From UBA2402 sp037139735 (lineage in GTDB: Bacteria; Planctomycetota; Phycisphaerae; Phycisphaerales; UBA1924): a stretch of DNA of 64,000 nt. The translations under genes and the position numbers were made by a program. The stretch is from contig JBAXFU010000004.1 in assembly GCA_037139735.1 (NCBI GenBank), forward strand, positions 9,827-73,826, in the 5' to 3' direction. The notes below the pieces were generated by a model that was not told where the DNA came from, made no database searches, and saw nothing but the letters and a program-made list of their open reading frames with translations. This document shows positions 17,805 through 26,603 of this stretch, one piece after another. How positions within the stretch are numbered: the first letter of the stretch is position 1; each line of letters starts with the position of its first letter.

Positions 17805-18683
17805 TCACTTGGTCAGGTCCATCGGCTTCTTCGGGGGCTCGCGGCGGTCGGGGGCGACCGGCGCGGGTTCGGCTGCGGGGGCCGGGGTGTTCTGGGCGGT
17901 GCCGGTGCCGCGGGCCTTGGCGAGGAAGATCTCGACGCGACGGTTGGCGGGCGTGTTGCCGTTGGCGGCGTTGGGCACCAGGGGGCGATACTCGCCCCAG
18001 CCCGCGGCGAGCATGCGGCCGAAGGTGACGCCGTTGTCGCCCAGCACGTTGATCACCGCGATGGCGCGGTGGGCCGAGAGGTGACGGTTGGTCGGGTGGT
18101 TGCGGGCCGTATTCGCGCTGACGCGCTGGCTGTCGGTGTGGCCCTCGATGACCACTTCGTACTGGGTCGCCGACGAGCTCTTGAGCACCTCGGCCAGGGC
18201 GGCGATCGCCCGCTTGGCCTCGTCCTTCACGACGATCGAGCCCGAGTCGAAGGTCAGGTCGCTCGCGAAGCGGAGCATGCCGCGCTCCGAGTCGTACTTG
18301 ACCAGGTTCGGATAGGTGCGGGCGAACTCCTTGAGCATCGCGTCGGTGTCGGAGTCGAGCTTGCCGAAGTCCAGGCCGGCCATGCGGGACTCGAGGTCCT
18401 TCATGCTGGCGTTGGCCCCGTCGAGCAGGCGACGCAGGTCGGCGTTCTCCTTCTGGAGCGCGGCGAGCGCGCCCTCGCCGGCGCCGAGGTTCTTCTTCAG
18501 GGCCTCCAGTGCCGTGCGGGCCTCGTCACGCTCGCGCTCGAGCTCCGCGTTGCGGGCCTTGAGGCTGCGGTTGGTGGTGTACAGGTTGTCGTACTCGCCC
18601 TGGCCCACGCAGCCCGTCAGGGTGCCGGCCGCCAGCGTCAGCGCCAGCATCTTCATCGCGGTGGTTCGCATCGTGGTCTTCAT
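17805..18683 (-). CDS. OmpA-family lipoprotein (Pal-like)
   Basis: 292-residue outer-membrane or periplasm-facing lipoprotein. The signal ends in TLTGC with Cys25. Residues about 35-110 form a coiled coil (NRSLKARNAELERERDEAR, LQKENADLRRLLDG). The C-terminal OmpA domain has the peptidoglycan-binding motif 'VIEGHTDSQRVSANTARNHP', 'NRHLSAHRAIAVINVL' and 'GWGEYRPLVPNAANGNTPANRRVEI' (read as separate parts). The tail is Pro/Ala-rich. It likely tethers the envelope to peptidoglycan. AAGGAG precedes the ATG at 18683. Confidence 0.88.
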   Translation of the reverse strand: MKTTMRTTAMKMLALTLAAGTLTGCVGQGEYDNLYTTNRSLKARNAELERERDEARTALEALKKNLGAGEGALAALQKENADLRRLLDGANASMKDLESRMAGLDFGKLDSDTDAMLKEFARTYPNLVKYDSERGMLRFASDLTFDSGSIVVKDEAKRAIAALAEVLKSSSATQYEVVIEGHTDSQRVSANTARNHPTNRHLSAHRAIAVINVLGDNGVTFGRMLAAGWGEYRPLVPNAANGNTPANRRVEIFLAKARGTGTAQNTPAPAAEPAPVAPDRREPPKKPMDLTK

Positions 18684-18945
18684 CGACGATTCACTCCTTC
18701 GGCTCGTGTGCCTCCGCTCGCGTGCCCCGTGCCCTGCCCCGGGCGCTACCGTGCGCCCAGTGCGGCCTTGTCCGCGATCGGGTCGACGATCGTAGACCCA
18801 TTGGGGTCGGGAATTTCGCGTTTGCGGCATGGTTCGTGCAGATTCCCGGCACCCGCCCTCTACCATCCTGCCCCCTTCGTCGATCGGCCGATCGGCCCCG
18901 CCGGATCCCGATCTTCACCCGACCGACCATCGCGACGCCGCCCAC

Positions 18946-20337
18946 GTGCCCGACACCCCCTCTCCACCCGAATATCTCCGCATCGACGCCCTCGCGATCG
19001 AGGACGCCTTGGCCGTCTCCGCCTCCCCCGGCTCGCTGCTGCTCGAGCTTCGCGATGTCGATGTGCTCGAGGTCGGCAACCGCCACCCCATCCACGCCCA
19101 CACCAAGGTCCTGGCGGCCGGGCCTCGGGAACTGGTCGAACGCCATCCGGCCTCGGCCAAGGCTCGCGTCGTCAACCGGCCCGACGACGTGCTCATCCCG
19201 GGCATGGTCAACGCTCACTGCCACCTCGACCTGACCCACGTGGGGCCTCAACCCTTCGACCCTGAACGGGGCTTTGACGGCTTCATCGAGCTCGTCAGGA
19301 CCCGCCGCCGCACCGTCGATGAGCAGATCGCCGAGTCCGTGCGGCTGGGCATCGATTCATGCCTCGCCTCGGGGGTGGTCGCGGTGGGAGACGTGGCCGG
19401 ATCCGCCGGCGGCTGGCCGCGGCTCGCGCCGTACGAGGAACTCCTTCGCTCGCCCCTGTGGGGCACCAGTTTCGTGGAGTTCTTCGCCATTGGTCGACGC
19501 GAACAGGAAGGACTCGAGCGTCTCGAGGAGACCGTCGAGGAGGGCGTGCGTCGGATTCGCCGCCGGCGATTCAGCCTGGGCATTTCGCCTCACGCCCCGA
19601 CGACCGTCTCGCACGCGGCGTTCATGCGGGCGGCCGAGATCGCCAACCGGCACCACCTGCCGCTGATGACTCACCTGGCGGAGACCGCGTCGGAGCGGGA
19701 CTTCATCGCCGCCGGTGGGGGGCCCTCCCGACAACTCCTCGAACGCATCGGCATCTGGGACGACCAGGTGCTCCGCTCGATCGGCAAGGGACAGAGCCCC
19801 GTGGAGCACCTCCGCGACGTGCTTGGCTACGGCGATTTCATCGCCGTCCATTGCAACGGCCTCTCCGATCGCGACATCGGGATCCTCCTCGACACCCGCA
19901 CCCCCGTGGTCTTCTGCCCCCGGGCCAGCGCGTACTTCCGGACCGACGAGGAGTTCGGCGAGCATCGCTACCGGGAACTGCTCTTCTGCGGCGTGCGGCT
20001 GGGCCTGGGCACCGACTCGATCATCAATCTGTGGCACGAGGGCCTCGAGGGCCAGACCGACCCCGGTCGCCTCCCGGGACTCTCGATCCTCGATGAAATG
20101 CGGCTCCTCTACCGGCGGGACGCCCTCCGGGCGATGACGCTGCTGGGCATGGTGACGCTCGACGCGGCCATGGTGCTCGGACTCGACCCGATCCACTTCA
20201 CCTTCAAGCGCAACGCGGAGATCGCCGGCGTGGTGGCCGTCAACGCGCAGCGGCCCGGCTCGACGCGTCTTGAGCTCGCCGTCGATCGTATTTTGTTAGC
20301 TGGGAGCAGGCCGGAACTGCTGCTGATCGGCAAGTGA
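18946..20337 (+). CDS. amidohydrolase, aminodeoxyfutalosine deaminase (MqnX)-like
   Basis: 463-residue metal-dependent amidohydrolase. The metal motif is NAHCHLDLTHVG (HxH), with 'GISPHAPTTVSHAAFMRAAE', 'LPLMTHLAETASERDF', 'VHCNGLSDRDIGILL', 'PVVFCPRASAYF' and 'GLGTDSIINLW' following. The order, and 'THLAE', 'CPR-S/A-x-x-YF' and 'LGTDS', match the aminodeoxyfutalosine deaminase branch, which acts in the futalosine route to menaquinone; atrazine-chlorohydrolase-like deaminases are the alternative. Downstream genes mature cytochrome c, which fits respiratory metabolism. The start is uncertain: a TACCAT promoter-like hexamer at 18861-18866 argues for GTG 18946, while an in-frame ATG at 18829 would add 39 low-complexity residues. 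Confidence 0.75.
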   Translation: MPDTPSPPEYLRIDALAIEDALAVSASPGSLLLELRDVDVLEVGNRHPIHAHTKVLAAGPRELVERHPASAKARVVNRPDDVLIPGMVNAHCHLDLTHVGPQPFDPERGFDGFIELVRTRRRTVDEQIAESVRLGIDSCLASGVVAVGDVAGSAGGWPRLAPYEELLRSPLWGTSFVEFFAIGRREQEGLERLEETVEEGVRRIRRRRFSLGISPHAPTTVSHAAFMRAAEIANRHHLPLMTHLAETASERDFIAAGGGPSRQLLERIGIWDDQVLRSIGKGQSPVEHLRDVLGYGDFIAVHCNGLSDRDIGILLDTRTPVVFCPRASAYFRTDEEFGEHRYRELLFCGVRLGLGTDSIINLWHEGLEGQTDPGRLPGLSILDEMRLLYRRDALRAMTLLGMVTLDAAMVLGLDPIHFTFKRNAEIAGVVAVNAQRPGSTRLELAVDRILLAGSRPELLLIGK

Positions 20338-20439
20338 ATCCGCGCGGAGGGGCGAAACGCACCCAGACGTCGAACATCGCTCCTGCCGCTGCGTAGCGTT
20401 CGGGCGAAGGAGGGGTTCGGGCAGGGAAGGCATGGACGC

Positions 20440-23052
20440 ATGAGCGCAAAGTGGCAGCGAGTCCGGGCGGCAGACGACGAACTCTTCCGAGGTCCGTGGC
20501 TGTGGCCGATCAAGGCGACCCTTCGCGCCTTGAGTTCGATCACGCTCGCCGTCATCCTGCTCTCGCTGGTGGCCTTGTACGGCACGCTGGCGAGCGTTCC
20601 CATCGGGCTCCTGGCGCTGGCGCCGACGTACCTCGTGATCGGGCTGACGCTCCTTGCCCTCGTCGTGCCGGTCGCCGGCCTCCCGATGTTCGCGATTCAC
20701 CGCCGCACGGCGGGGCGTTGGCGGACCAGCCCGCTCCTCTTCGCGAGCATGTTCATCCTGACGCTGGCGCTGGGCGTGCTGGCGACCTTCGCGTGGCACC
20801 GCTGGGTGTGGCCGTCGCTCATCTACGACCCGGTGCGGGACACGGGCCTGCGACTCTTCAAGGCGTTCGTCGCTCGCTACGACGCGGTCACGATCAGGCG
20901 CCTGCCGGGCTTCGAGATGTCGGAGCTCGAGTTCTACGCATGGTGGCCCTTGCGGCTGGTCCTGCTGGCCTTCGTGGCCAACATGGTGGTGTCGACGGTG
21001 CGTCGCATCGAGTTCACCTTCAAGAACGTCGGCGTCCTCACGGTGCACACGGGCATCGTGGTGATCGCCCTGGGCAGCGTGTATTACAGCGGGCTCAAGC
21101 GAGAGGGGGACACGCTCCTCTTCGCCGGCCAACTCGATCCGTCGTCGGGCACGCCGCTGGTGGGGCCGCCCCAGAACGTCTTCTTCGACAACACCCGCAC
21201 GGCGGTGTACATCGAGGCGGGCAAGGGATGGGAGCAGCGTCCGCTGGCCGGCGTGCCTCGGTACAACGATTACGACCTGTCGGCCATCCGAGGCGTGTCG
21301 GCGTGGGAGACGGCTCGTCGCAAGGCGCCGTGGCTCGAGGCGCCGCAGCGGCCGCTGGACCTTCCGGTGGCCGACGGCGCGCCCGACATGTACCCGGAGA
21401 TCCATGCGAGGATCGTGGGGTACTGCGCCTTCGCCACCGTGCACAAGGACTGGATCAAGGCCGAGCCCGCCCCGGGCCGGGCGGCCAACCCGCTGCGGAT
21501 CGTCTACATGCACAGTTCGCTCCCCGATGATCAGGGACGCGTCTCGGATGATCCCGTGCTCGCATTCACCCTCTTGCCCGGTTCGCCCACCGATCGGGTC
21601 AGCGAGCAGGAGGGGGTCTTCGCCATCGAGTACACGGCGGGCGCCGACGCGGGCATGCCCGACGAGCGATGGCGAGACCTCTGCGAGCCCCTCCCGGACG
21701 GCACGCAGCACGCGCTGGTGGTCGAGGTGCCCGGCGTCGGGGGCCGGCCCTCGCGACGCAGCGTGCACCCCGTCACCGTGGGCTCGGTCATCGACGTGGC
21801 GCCCACCGGCTACCGCCTGAGCGTCAAGCAACTCTCGCCCACGCCACCCTTCCCGATCATCACCCCGGGTTACAAGGACGCCGTCAGCAGCGTCGCCGTC
21901 GTCACCGTCGAGACGCCCGGGATCGGCGAGGCCAAGGGCGAGGTCTTCGATCGGTATGTCTACCACCGCTTTCCCGCCATCAATCAGGACATGGTCGAAG
22001 GCGTGGCCGCGGACGGCCGCCCCAAGCGCCGCAACGCCGATCCTGCCATCCGCATCGCCCTCATCGATGCCAGTCGCCTTGGCGTCTACCTCGATGACGC
22101 CGCCGCGGGCACGCGGGCGGTCGTGCGGCAAAAGGGCGGCGAGGTGCGGGTGCTCGAGCGCCTCGACGCGGGCGATCGTCTCAACCAGATCGTCGACAAG
22201 ATCAGTCTGAGCGTCGGCGACCGCTGGGCCCACTGCCGCGAGATCGACCGCCCGAGTCCCGCGCCCGCCGAGGAGGTCCGCAAGGACCGTCAGGCCATGG
22301 GCACGCACGAGAAGGCGATGCTCGCCGTCGAGGTGCGGCTTGGCGACGCCCCCGACGCGCCGCGCGAGCGAGTCTGGTTGCCCTTCTCCAAGTACTTCGG
22401 CGTCGGAGCCGAGACCGAACGCGCCGTCGAGGTCGGCGGGCGGCGGGTGAACCTCGCCTTCGGCCGCCTTCAGCATCGCCTGCCCGGTTTCGCCATCCAA
22501 CTCGCCGACTTCAAGATGATCTCGTACGACCATCGAGGCGCGCCCCGCGACTACCAGTCCACGCTCCGCGTCACCTCGATGGACGGCGCCTTCGATTCCT
22601 TCGAACACGTCACGCAACTCAACGCCCCCCTCACCGCGCCGTACTTCTGGAACGACAAGGCCGGCCTGCTCTCGAACGTCGCCGGACGCCTCGTCGCTGG
22701 CGTCGATCCCAATCAGTTCAAGTTCAGTCAAGCCGGGTGGGATGCGCAGGGCTGGGCCCGAAGCCAGACGCAGGCCGACGCCGGGCTCATCAAGAAGCCC
22801 TTCGCCAGCTTCACCATCCTGGGCGTCGGCAACAGCCCCGGCATCCACGTCATCGCCTTCGGCGGCGTCCTGATGGCCCTGGGCATCCCGTGGGCCTTCT
22901 ACCTCAAGCCCTGGCTCGTCCAACGCGAAAAACGTCGCATCCAGGAGCAACTCAAGGCCGGCACCTTCGTTCCGCCTCGACGCGAGGCCGCCCCCGCGAC
23001 GCCTTTACCGACAACACCCTCCGAGCCCGTCTCCACGGGAGCCCCTTCATGA
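20440..23052 (+). CDS. resB: cytochrome c biogenesis protein, ResB-like
   Basis: 870-residue membrane protein of System II cytochrome c maturation, where ResB and CcsA carry heme across the membrane and attach it to CxxCH apoproteins. It has three to four N-terminal helices (ATLRALSSITLAVILLSLV, LVIGLTLLALVVPVAGLPM, LLFASMFILTLALGVLATFA, VLTVHTGIVVIALGSVYYS), a very large extracytoplasmic domain, and a last helix near residues 797-820 (VIAFGGVLMALGIPWAFYL) followed by a basic tail. It is longer than typical ResB (about 500-600 residues), as in other planctomycete versions I recall. Purine-rich GGGAAGG precedes the ATG. It ends ATGA, overlapping CcsA. Confidence 0.82.
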   Translation: MSAKWQRVRAADDELFRGPWLWPIKATLRALSSITLAVILLSLVALYGTLASVPIGLLALAPTYLVIGLTLLALVVPVAGLPMFAIHRRTAGRWRTSPLLFASMFILTLALGVLATFAWHRWVWPSLIYDPVRDTGLRLFKAFVARYDAVTIRRLPGFEMSELEFYAWWPLRLVLLAFVANMVVSTVRRIEFTFKNVGVLTVHTGIVVIALGSVYYSGLKREGDTLLFAGQLDPSSGTPLVGPPQNVFFDNTRTAVYIEAGKGWEQRPLAGVPRYNDYDLSAIRGVSAWETARRKAPWLEAPQRPLDLPVADGAPDMYPEIHARIVGYCAFATVHKDWIKAEPAPGRAANPLRIVYMHSSLPDDQGRVSDDPVLAFTLLPGSPTDRVSEQEGVFAIEYTAGADAGMPDERWRDLCEPLPDGTQHALVVEVPGVGGRPSRRSVHPVTVGSVIDVAPTGYRLSVKQLSPTPPFPIITPGYKDAVSSVAVVTVETPGIGEAKGEVFDRYVYHRFPAINQDMVEGVAADGRPKRRNADPAIRIALIDASRLGVYLDDAAAGTRAVVRQKGGEVRVLERLDAGDRLNQIVDKISLSVGDRWAHCREIDRPSPAPAEEVRKDRQAMGTHEKAMLAVEVRLGDAPDAPRERVWLPFSKYFGVGAETERAVEVGGRRVNLAFGRLQHRLPGFAIQLADFKMISYDHRGAPRDYQSTLRVTSMDGAFDSFEHVTQLNAPLTAPYFWNDKAGLLSNVAGRLVAGVDPNQFKFSQAGWDAQGWARSQTQADAGLIKKPFASFTILGVGNSPGIHVIAFGGVLMALGIPWAFYLKPWLVQREKRRIQEQLKAGTFVPPRREAAPATPLPTTPSEPVSTGAPS

Positions 23053-24869
23053 TCCCTTTCCTCCGCTTCGCACGACTTGCACTGCAATCCCTTCGCAACG
23101 CCGGCCTGTGCCTCGTGGCGGTGTTGCTGGTTCGTGCCGCCGCGGCACAAACCGCCCCGGAGGGCAACGCCCACCCCGCCACCCAGAACGTCGCCGCCGC
23201 CGGCGCGTCGCAGGCCAACCCCTTCGGCCAGCACAGCACCGACCCCGCGGCCGTCTGCACGCCCGCCGAGAAGGCCGCCTTCGCCGCCCGCGTCGACCTC
23301 GAACCCCTGCTGGGTCTTTCGGTCTTCCACAACGGCCGTGCCAAGGTCCTCAAGACCCTCGCGATGGAGACCGTCTCGAAGATCACCGGTCGTCGCGCGT
23401 ACGTCGACTTCCTCAAGTCTCCCAAGGAAGGCGGCGGCGAGAACGTCACCGACGTCAAGTACGACCCGATCTTCACGCTCCTCGACCTGACCATCGATCC
23501 CGCGTATTACCTCGAAAAGCCCTTGGTGGGCATCGAGTACCTTCCGCTCCGCGAGTCGCTCCTCGAGGCGGCCTTCCCGGGCGACGCCAACGCGGAGATC
23601 CGCGAACGCTGGAAGCGGGTCGGGCGGGTCACGCCGCTGATGATCGATCGCCACATGTCCGCCGTCGTTCAGGCCCATTCGGGCCTCGCCGACGCCGAGC
23701 CGTACATGCGGGCCTCCGGTCGGGTGGACGACGCGCTCCGCATGTTCATGGAGTGCCGCGCCAACTTCATGGTCGTCGCACCCGCCACCAAGGACGCGGC
23801 ATGGGTCCACATCTCCTCCCTCGCCGAAGATCATCCCGCCCGTGCCGCCGCGTTGGCGCTGGGCAAGGCCTGGCGGGCCCGCGACGCATCGGGCGTCAAC
23901 GTCGCCGCGTCCGCGTTGGCCGCGGAACTTCCCAAGATCAACGCCTCCGTTTACCCGACCACGTCGCGCCGGCTCGAGGTCTTCTACAACCGTCTGAACG
24001 CCTTCGAGTGGGGGTACTGGGCCTACTTCGTCTCGCTCGTGCTGCTGCTGCTGGCCTTTGGCATCGGACGCACGTGGCTGGCGCAGGCGGGGGTCACCGT
24101 GCTGGCCCTCGCGCTGGGGTTGCACGCCACCGGCTTCATCCTGCGGTGCATGATCGCGGAGCGGTTCGCCATTCAGAACCAGTTCGAGTCGATGACGGGC
24201 GTCAGTCTCTTCGCCGCCACGGTGGGCACCATCGTCATGGTGGTCCGCCGGCAATGGCTCTTCGGCGCGGCGGCGGCCGCCGTCGGGTTCATGGTCCTGC
24301 TCACGGCGACCCAGACGGGCATTCCCGGCGTTCACATCGAGCGTGAGGCGGCGATCCTCAACACCAGTTCGCTGCTCAAGTACCATGTCACCACGGTGCT
24401 GGTCTCGTACGGCCTCATAGCGCTGGGCTTTGTGTGCAGTCTGTTCTATCTCGGGACGCATTACTTCAAGGGCGAGGGCGAGATCGCGGGCCCAGGGGTC
24501 GGCGGAGGCACCATCGCCGTGGCGGTGGGCGGGCCGGGCGTTGTCGCCCCCCGAGCCAAGTTGCTCGCCGATCTCGACACCGCCCAGCTGATCATCCTGC
24601 AACTTGCCTTCTGGACGCTGGGCGTGGGCATCCTGCTTGGCGCATGGTGGGCCGATCACTCGTGGGGACGCTGGTGGGCCTTTGATCCCAAGGAGATCTG
24701 GGCGCTCATCACGTGGATCGTCTACCTGATCGTGGTGCACGTCCGCATCGCCTCGCCGGGAAGCAAGGGCATCGCCACCGCGTGGCTCAGCGTCGTCGGC
24801 TTCGTCGTCATGCTGTGGACTTACTTCGGGGTCAATCTCCTGCTGCCGGGCCTGCACGCCTATGCGTGA
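23049..24869 (+). CDS. ccsA: cytochrome c biogenesis protein CcsA/ResC with N-terminal extension
   Basis: 606-residue protein. The C-terminal half (from about residue 318) is the CcsA core with eight or so helices and the heme-handling WWD motif 'GAWWADHSWGRWWAFDPKE' (about 531-550), plus histidines in 'KYHVTTVLVSYG' and 'IVVHVRI'. The N-terminal half starts with a signal-anchor helix (NAGLCLVAVLLVRAAAAQ) and a 280-residue extracytoplasmic domain that ordinary CcsA (about 300-390 residues) lacks. The start overlaps resB by ATGA at 23049-23052, giving translational coupling. The two proteins form the heme-delivery complex. Confidence 0.88.
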   Translation: MIPFLRFARLALQSLRNAGLCLVAVLLVRAAAAQTAPEGNAHPATQNVAAAGASQANPFGQHSTDPAAVCTPAEKAAFAARVDLEPLLGLSVFHNGRAKVLKTLAMETVSKITGRRAYVDFLKSPKEGGGENVTDVKYDPIFTLLDLTIDPAYYLEKPLVGIEYLPLRESLLEAAFPGDANAEIRERWKRVGRVTPLMIDRHMSAVVQAHSGLADAEPYMRASGRVDDALRMFMECRANFMVVAPATKDAAWVHISSLAEDHPARAAALALGKAWRARDASGVNVAASALAAELPKINASVYPTTSRRLEVFYNRLNAFEWGYWAYFVSLVLLLLAFGIGRTWLAQAGVTVLALALGLHATGFILRCMIAERFAIQNQFESMTGVSLFAATVGTIVMVVRRQWLFGAAAAAVGFMVLLTATQTGIPGVHIEREAAILNTSSLLKYHVTTVLVSYGLIALGFVCSLFYLGTHYFKGEGEIAGPGVGGGTIAVAVGGPGVVAPRAKLLADLDTAQLIILQLAFWTLGVGILLGAWWADHSWGRWWAFDPKEIWALITWIVYLIVVHVRIASPGSKGIATAWLSVVGFVVMLWTYFGVNLLLPGLHAYA

Positions 24870-24895
24870 GCCCTGACGCACCGCGAGTCGGCGCC

Positions 24896-25492
24896 ATGCG
24901 ACTGCTTCGCGATCACTTCACCCTTTCCGCTGCGGCGCTCGCCCCGCGGTTGCTCGGCTGCACCCTCGTCCGCCTGCTTCCCGGCGGCGAACGACTGGCG
25001 GGCGTCATCGTCGAGACCGAGGCGTACGTGGGGGTGCAGGATCGGGCGAGTCATGCGTTCGGGGGCCGCCGCACGCCCCGCAACGAGTCGATGTACGCGG
25101 AGCCGGGGACCTGCTATGTCTACTTCACCTACGGGATGCACCACTGCGTGAACGTCGTGTGCTCGAAACGCGACGATCCGCAGGCGGTGCTGATCCGCGC
25201 CCTCGAGCCGGTGGAGGGGATCGATCTCATGCGTCGCCGACGCGGGGGAAAGCCCCCCGGTTCGTGCTGCAGTGGTCCGGGAAAACTCTGCGTGGCGATG
25301 GCGATCGATCGGTCGCTCGATGGACTCGATCTTGCCGCCGGTGAATCCCTGTGGATCGAGGATCGCCGCGGGGAGATGCCCCCGGTGCGGACCGCAGCCA
25401 GGGTGGGGATCGGCGACAAGGGCGTGTGGACGCGTCGCCGTCTCAGGTGGTTGGTGCGGGGTCACCCCCATGTCAGCGTCGGTCCGGATTGA
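24896..25492 (+). CDS. mpg: 3-methyladenine DNA glycosylase (MPG/AAG type)
   Basis: 198-residue base-excision repair glycosylase that flips out and removes alkylated purines such as 3-methyladenine and hypoxanthine. The length matches the bacterial family (about 200). Motifs seen: 'LLGCTLVR', 'VIVETEAYVGVQDRASHAF' with the catalytic Glu, 'GRRTPRNESMYAEPGTCYVY', 'YGMHHCVNVVC', 'AVLIRALEPVEG', 'SGPGKLCVAMAID' and 'ARVGIGDKG'. It follows ccsA by 26 bases and could be co-transcribed, though it has no functional link to it. Confidence 0.92.
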   Translation: MRLLRDHFTLSAAALAPRLLGCTLVRLLPGGERLAGVIVETEAYVGVQDRASHAFGGRRTPRNESMYAEPGTCYVYFTYGMHHCVNVVCSKRDDPQAVLIRALEPVEGIDLMRRRRGGKPPGSCCSGPGKLCVAMAIDRSLDGLDLAAGESLWIEDRRGEMPPVRTAARVGIGDKGVWTRRRLRWLVRGHPHVSVGPD

Positions 25493-25616
25493 GGCCGTCG
25501 GCTCAGGATGACGATGTGCGTGGCGCGAAGAGCGGCGTCGGGGCCTTTCGGGCGGATGTCGGATGGGTATGATTCGGTCCTCAGGTGGAAGCGACGGCAG
25601 TGCCGCGAGGAGCAGC

Positions 25617-26051
25617 GTGAGCGATTCGTTCGACGACATCCTCGATGCCCAGGAACCCGACCGGCCGGCGCCGGGGTCGGGACGCTTTCCCGTTCGCGCG
25701 TACGAGTTCGTGCTCGCCGGCTTGGGCCACACGGTCAAGACGGTTCACGGCGAACTCGCGGCCCAGCAGATGGCCGCGGGCGATGCCGACCCCGAGGACG
25801 AATCCCGCCACGTCAGCGGGCAGCAACTGTGCCTGGGGCTTCGCGACTTCGCGATCAATCGCTACGGGCGACTGGCCCGCACCGTGCTCGCGCGTTGGAA
25901 CATCCGCAGCACCGACGACTTCGGACGCATCGTCTTCGACATGATCGAGACCAAGCAGCTCCGCAAGACCGAGCAGGATCGCTTCGAGGACTTCCTGGGC
26001 GTCTTCGACTTCGAGGAGGCCTTCGAGGACCTCTCGTCGAGTCACCAGTGA
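25617..26051 (+). CDS. Minf_1886-like conserved protein
   Basis: 144-residue cytoplasmic protein matching the Minf_1886 family as I remember it: 'YEFVLAGLGHTVKT', then the conserved 'RHVSGQQLCLGLRDFAINRYG', 'LARTVLARWNIRSTDDFGRI', 'VFDMIETKQLRKTEQDRFED'. The family is of unknown function and typical of Planctomycetes and Verrucomicrobia. I chose GTG 25617 because GAGGAG stands five bases upstream; the open frame begins at an ATG at 25563. A TATGAT hexamer at 25568-25573 could be the -10 element. Confidence 0.75.
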   Translation: MSDSFDDILDAQEPDRPAPGSGRFPVRAYEFVLAGLGHTVKTVHGELAAQQMAAGDADPEDESRHVSGQQLCLGLRDFAINRYGRLARTVLARWNIRSTDDFGRIVFDMIETKQLRKTEQDRFEDFLGVFDFEEAFEDLSSSHQ

Positions 26052-26085
26052 GCCCGTGACGGCCGTCGTCACGCGAGGGCCTTGT

Positions 26086-26595
26086 TCACCATATCCACAT
26101 CCATCGCACCGCCAGTTGCGTCGCCACCGCCGCGTAGAACCCGGCGATCAGGTCGTCGATGAGAATGCCCCATCCGCCCGGCACTCGCTGGAGGCCCCGA
26201 GCCGGCCACGGCTTGATGATGTCGAGGATGCGGAACGAGAGGAACGCGATCGCGAGCGTGAGGGCGGCACGCATCGGATCCGCGAAGGCGACGGGCGGCA
26301 GCAGCATCAACGCCAGCGACTGGCCCGCCGTTTCGTCGGCCACCACGTGGCTCGGGTCCTTGCGGCCAAAGTGCGCCTCGGCCCGGTCGCCCTGCGCGAT
26401 GCACGCGATCGAGAAGGTCGCGAGGAAGGTCGCCTGCACGCCGTTGAAGAGCCAGGGCGACTGGTTGGGGCCGCACTCCAGCGCCCAGAGCAACCCCGCC
26501 GCGACCACGGGGGGCAACGACCCCCACGTGCCCGGCGCGGGGCGCATGGCGCCAAGGCCGAAGGTCGTGATCCACATGGGAGGGCGAGATCGCAT
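26086..26595 (-). CDS. pgpA: phosphatidylglycerophosphatase A
   Basis: 169-residue membrane phosphatase removing phosphate from phosphatidylglycerophosphate, the last step of phosphatidylglycerol synthesis. The family signature is present: 'ITTFGLGAMRPAPGTWGS' near the start, 'GRKDPSHVVADETAGQSLAL' in the middle (the D-E pair being catalytic/metal binding), and 'RILDIIKPWPARGLQRVPGGW' then 'GILIDDLIAGFYAA' at the end. Three to four membrane helices. It lies 8 bases after pgsA, which makes its substrate, so the two form an operon. The frame runs on to 27357 upstream, but the family-like start is at the ATG at 26595. Confidence 0.92.
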   Translation of the reverse strand: MRSRPPMWITTFGLGAMRPAPGTWGSLPPVVAAGLLWALECGPNQSPWLFNGVQATFLATFSIACIAQGDRAEAHFGRKDPSHVVADETAGQSLALMLLPPVAFADPMRAALTLAIAFLSFRILDIIKPWPARGLQRVPGGWGILIDDLIAGFYAAVATQLAVRWMWIW

Positions 26596-26603
26596 CGGAA
26601 GCG

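Noticed and set aside
20296..22950. Reverse frame of about 880 codons opposite resB
   Set aside because: Fully overlaps a recognisable ResB-like gene; His/Arg/Asp-rich composition typical of an antisense frame.
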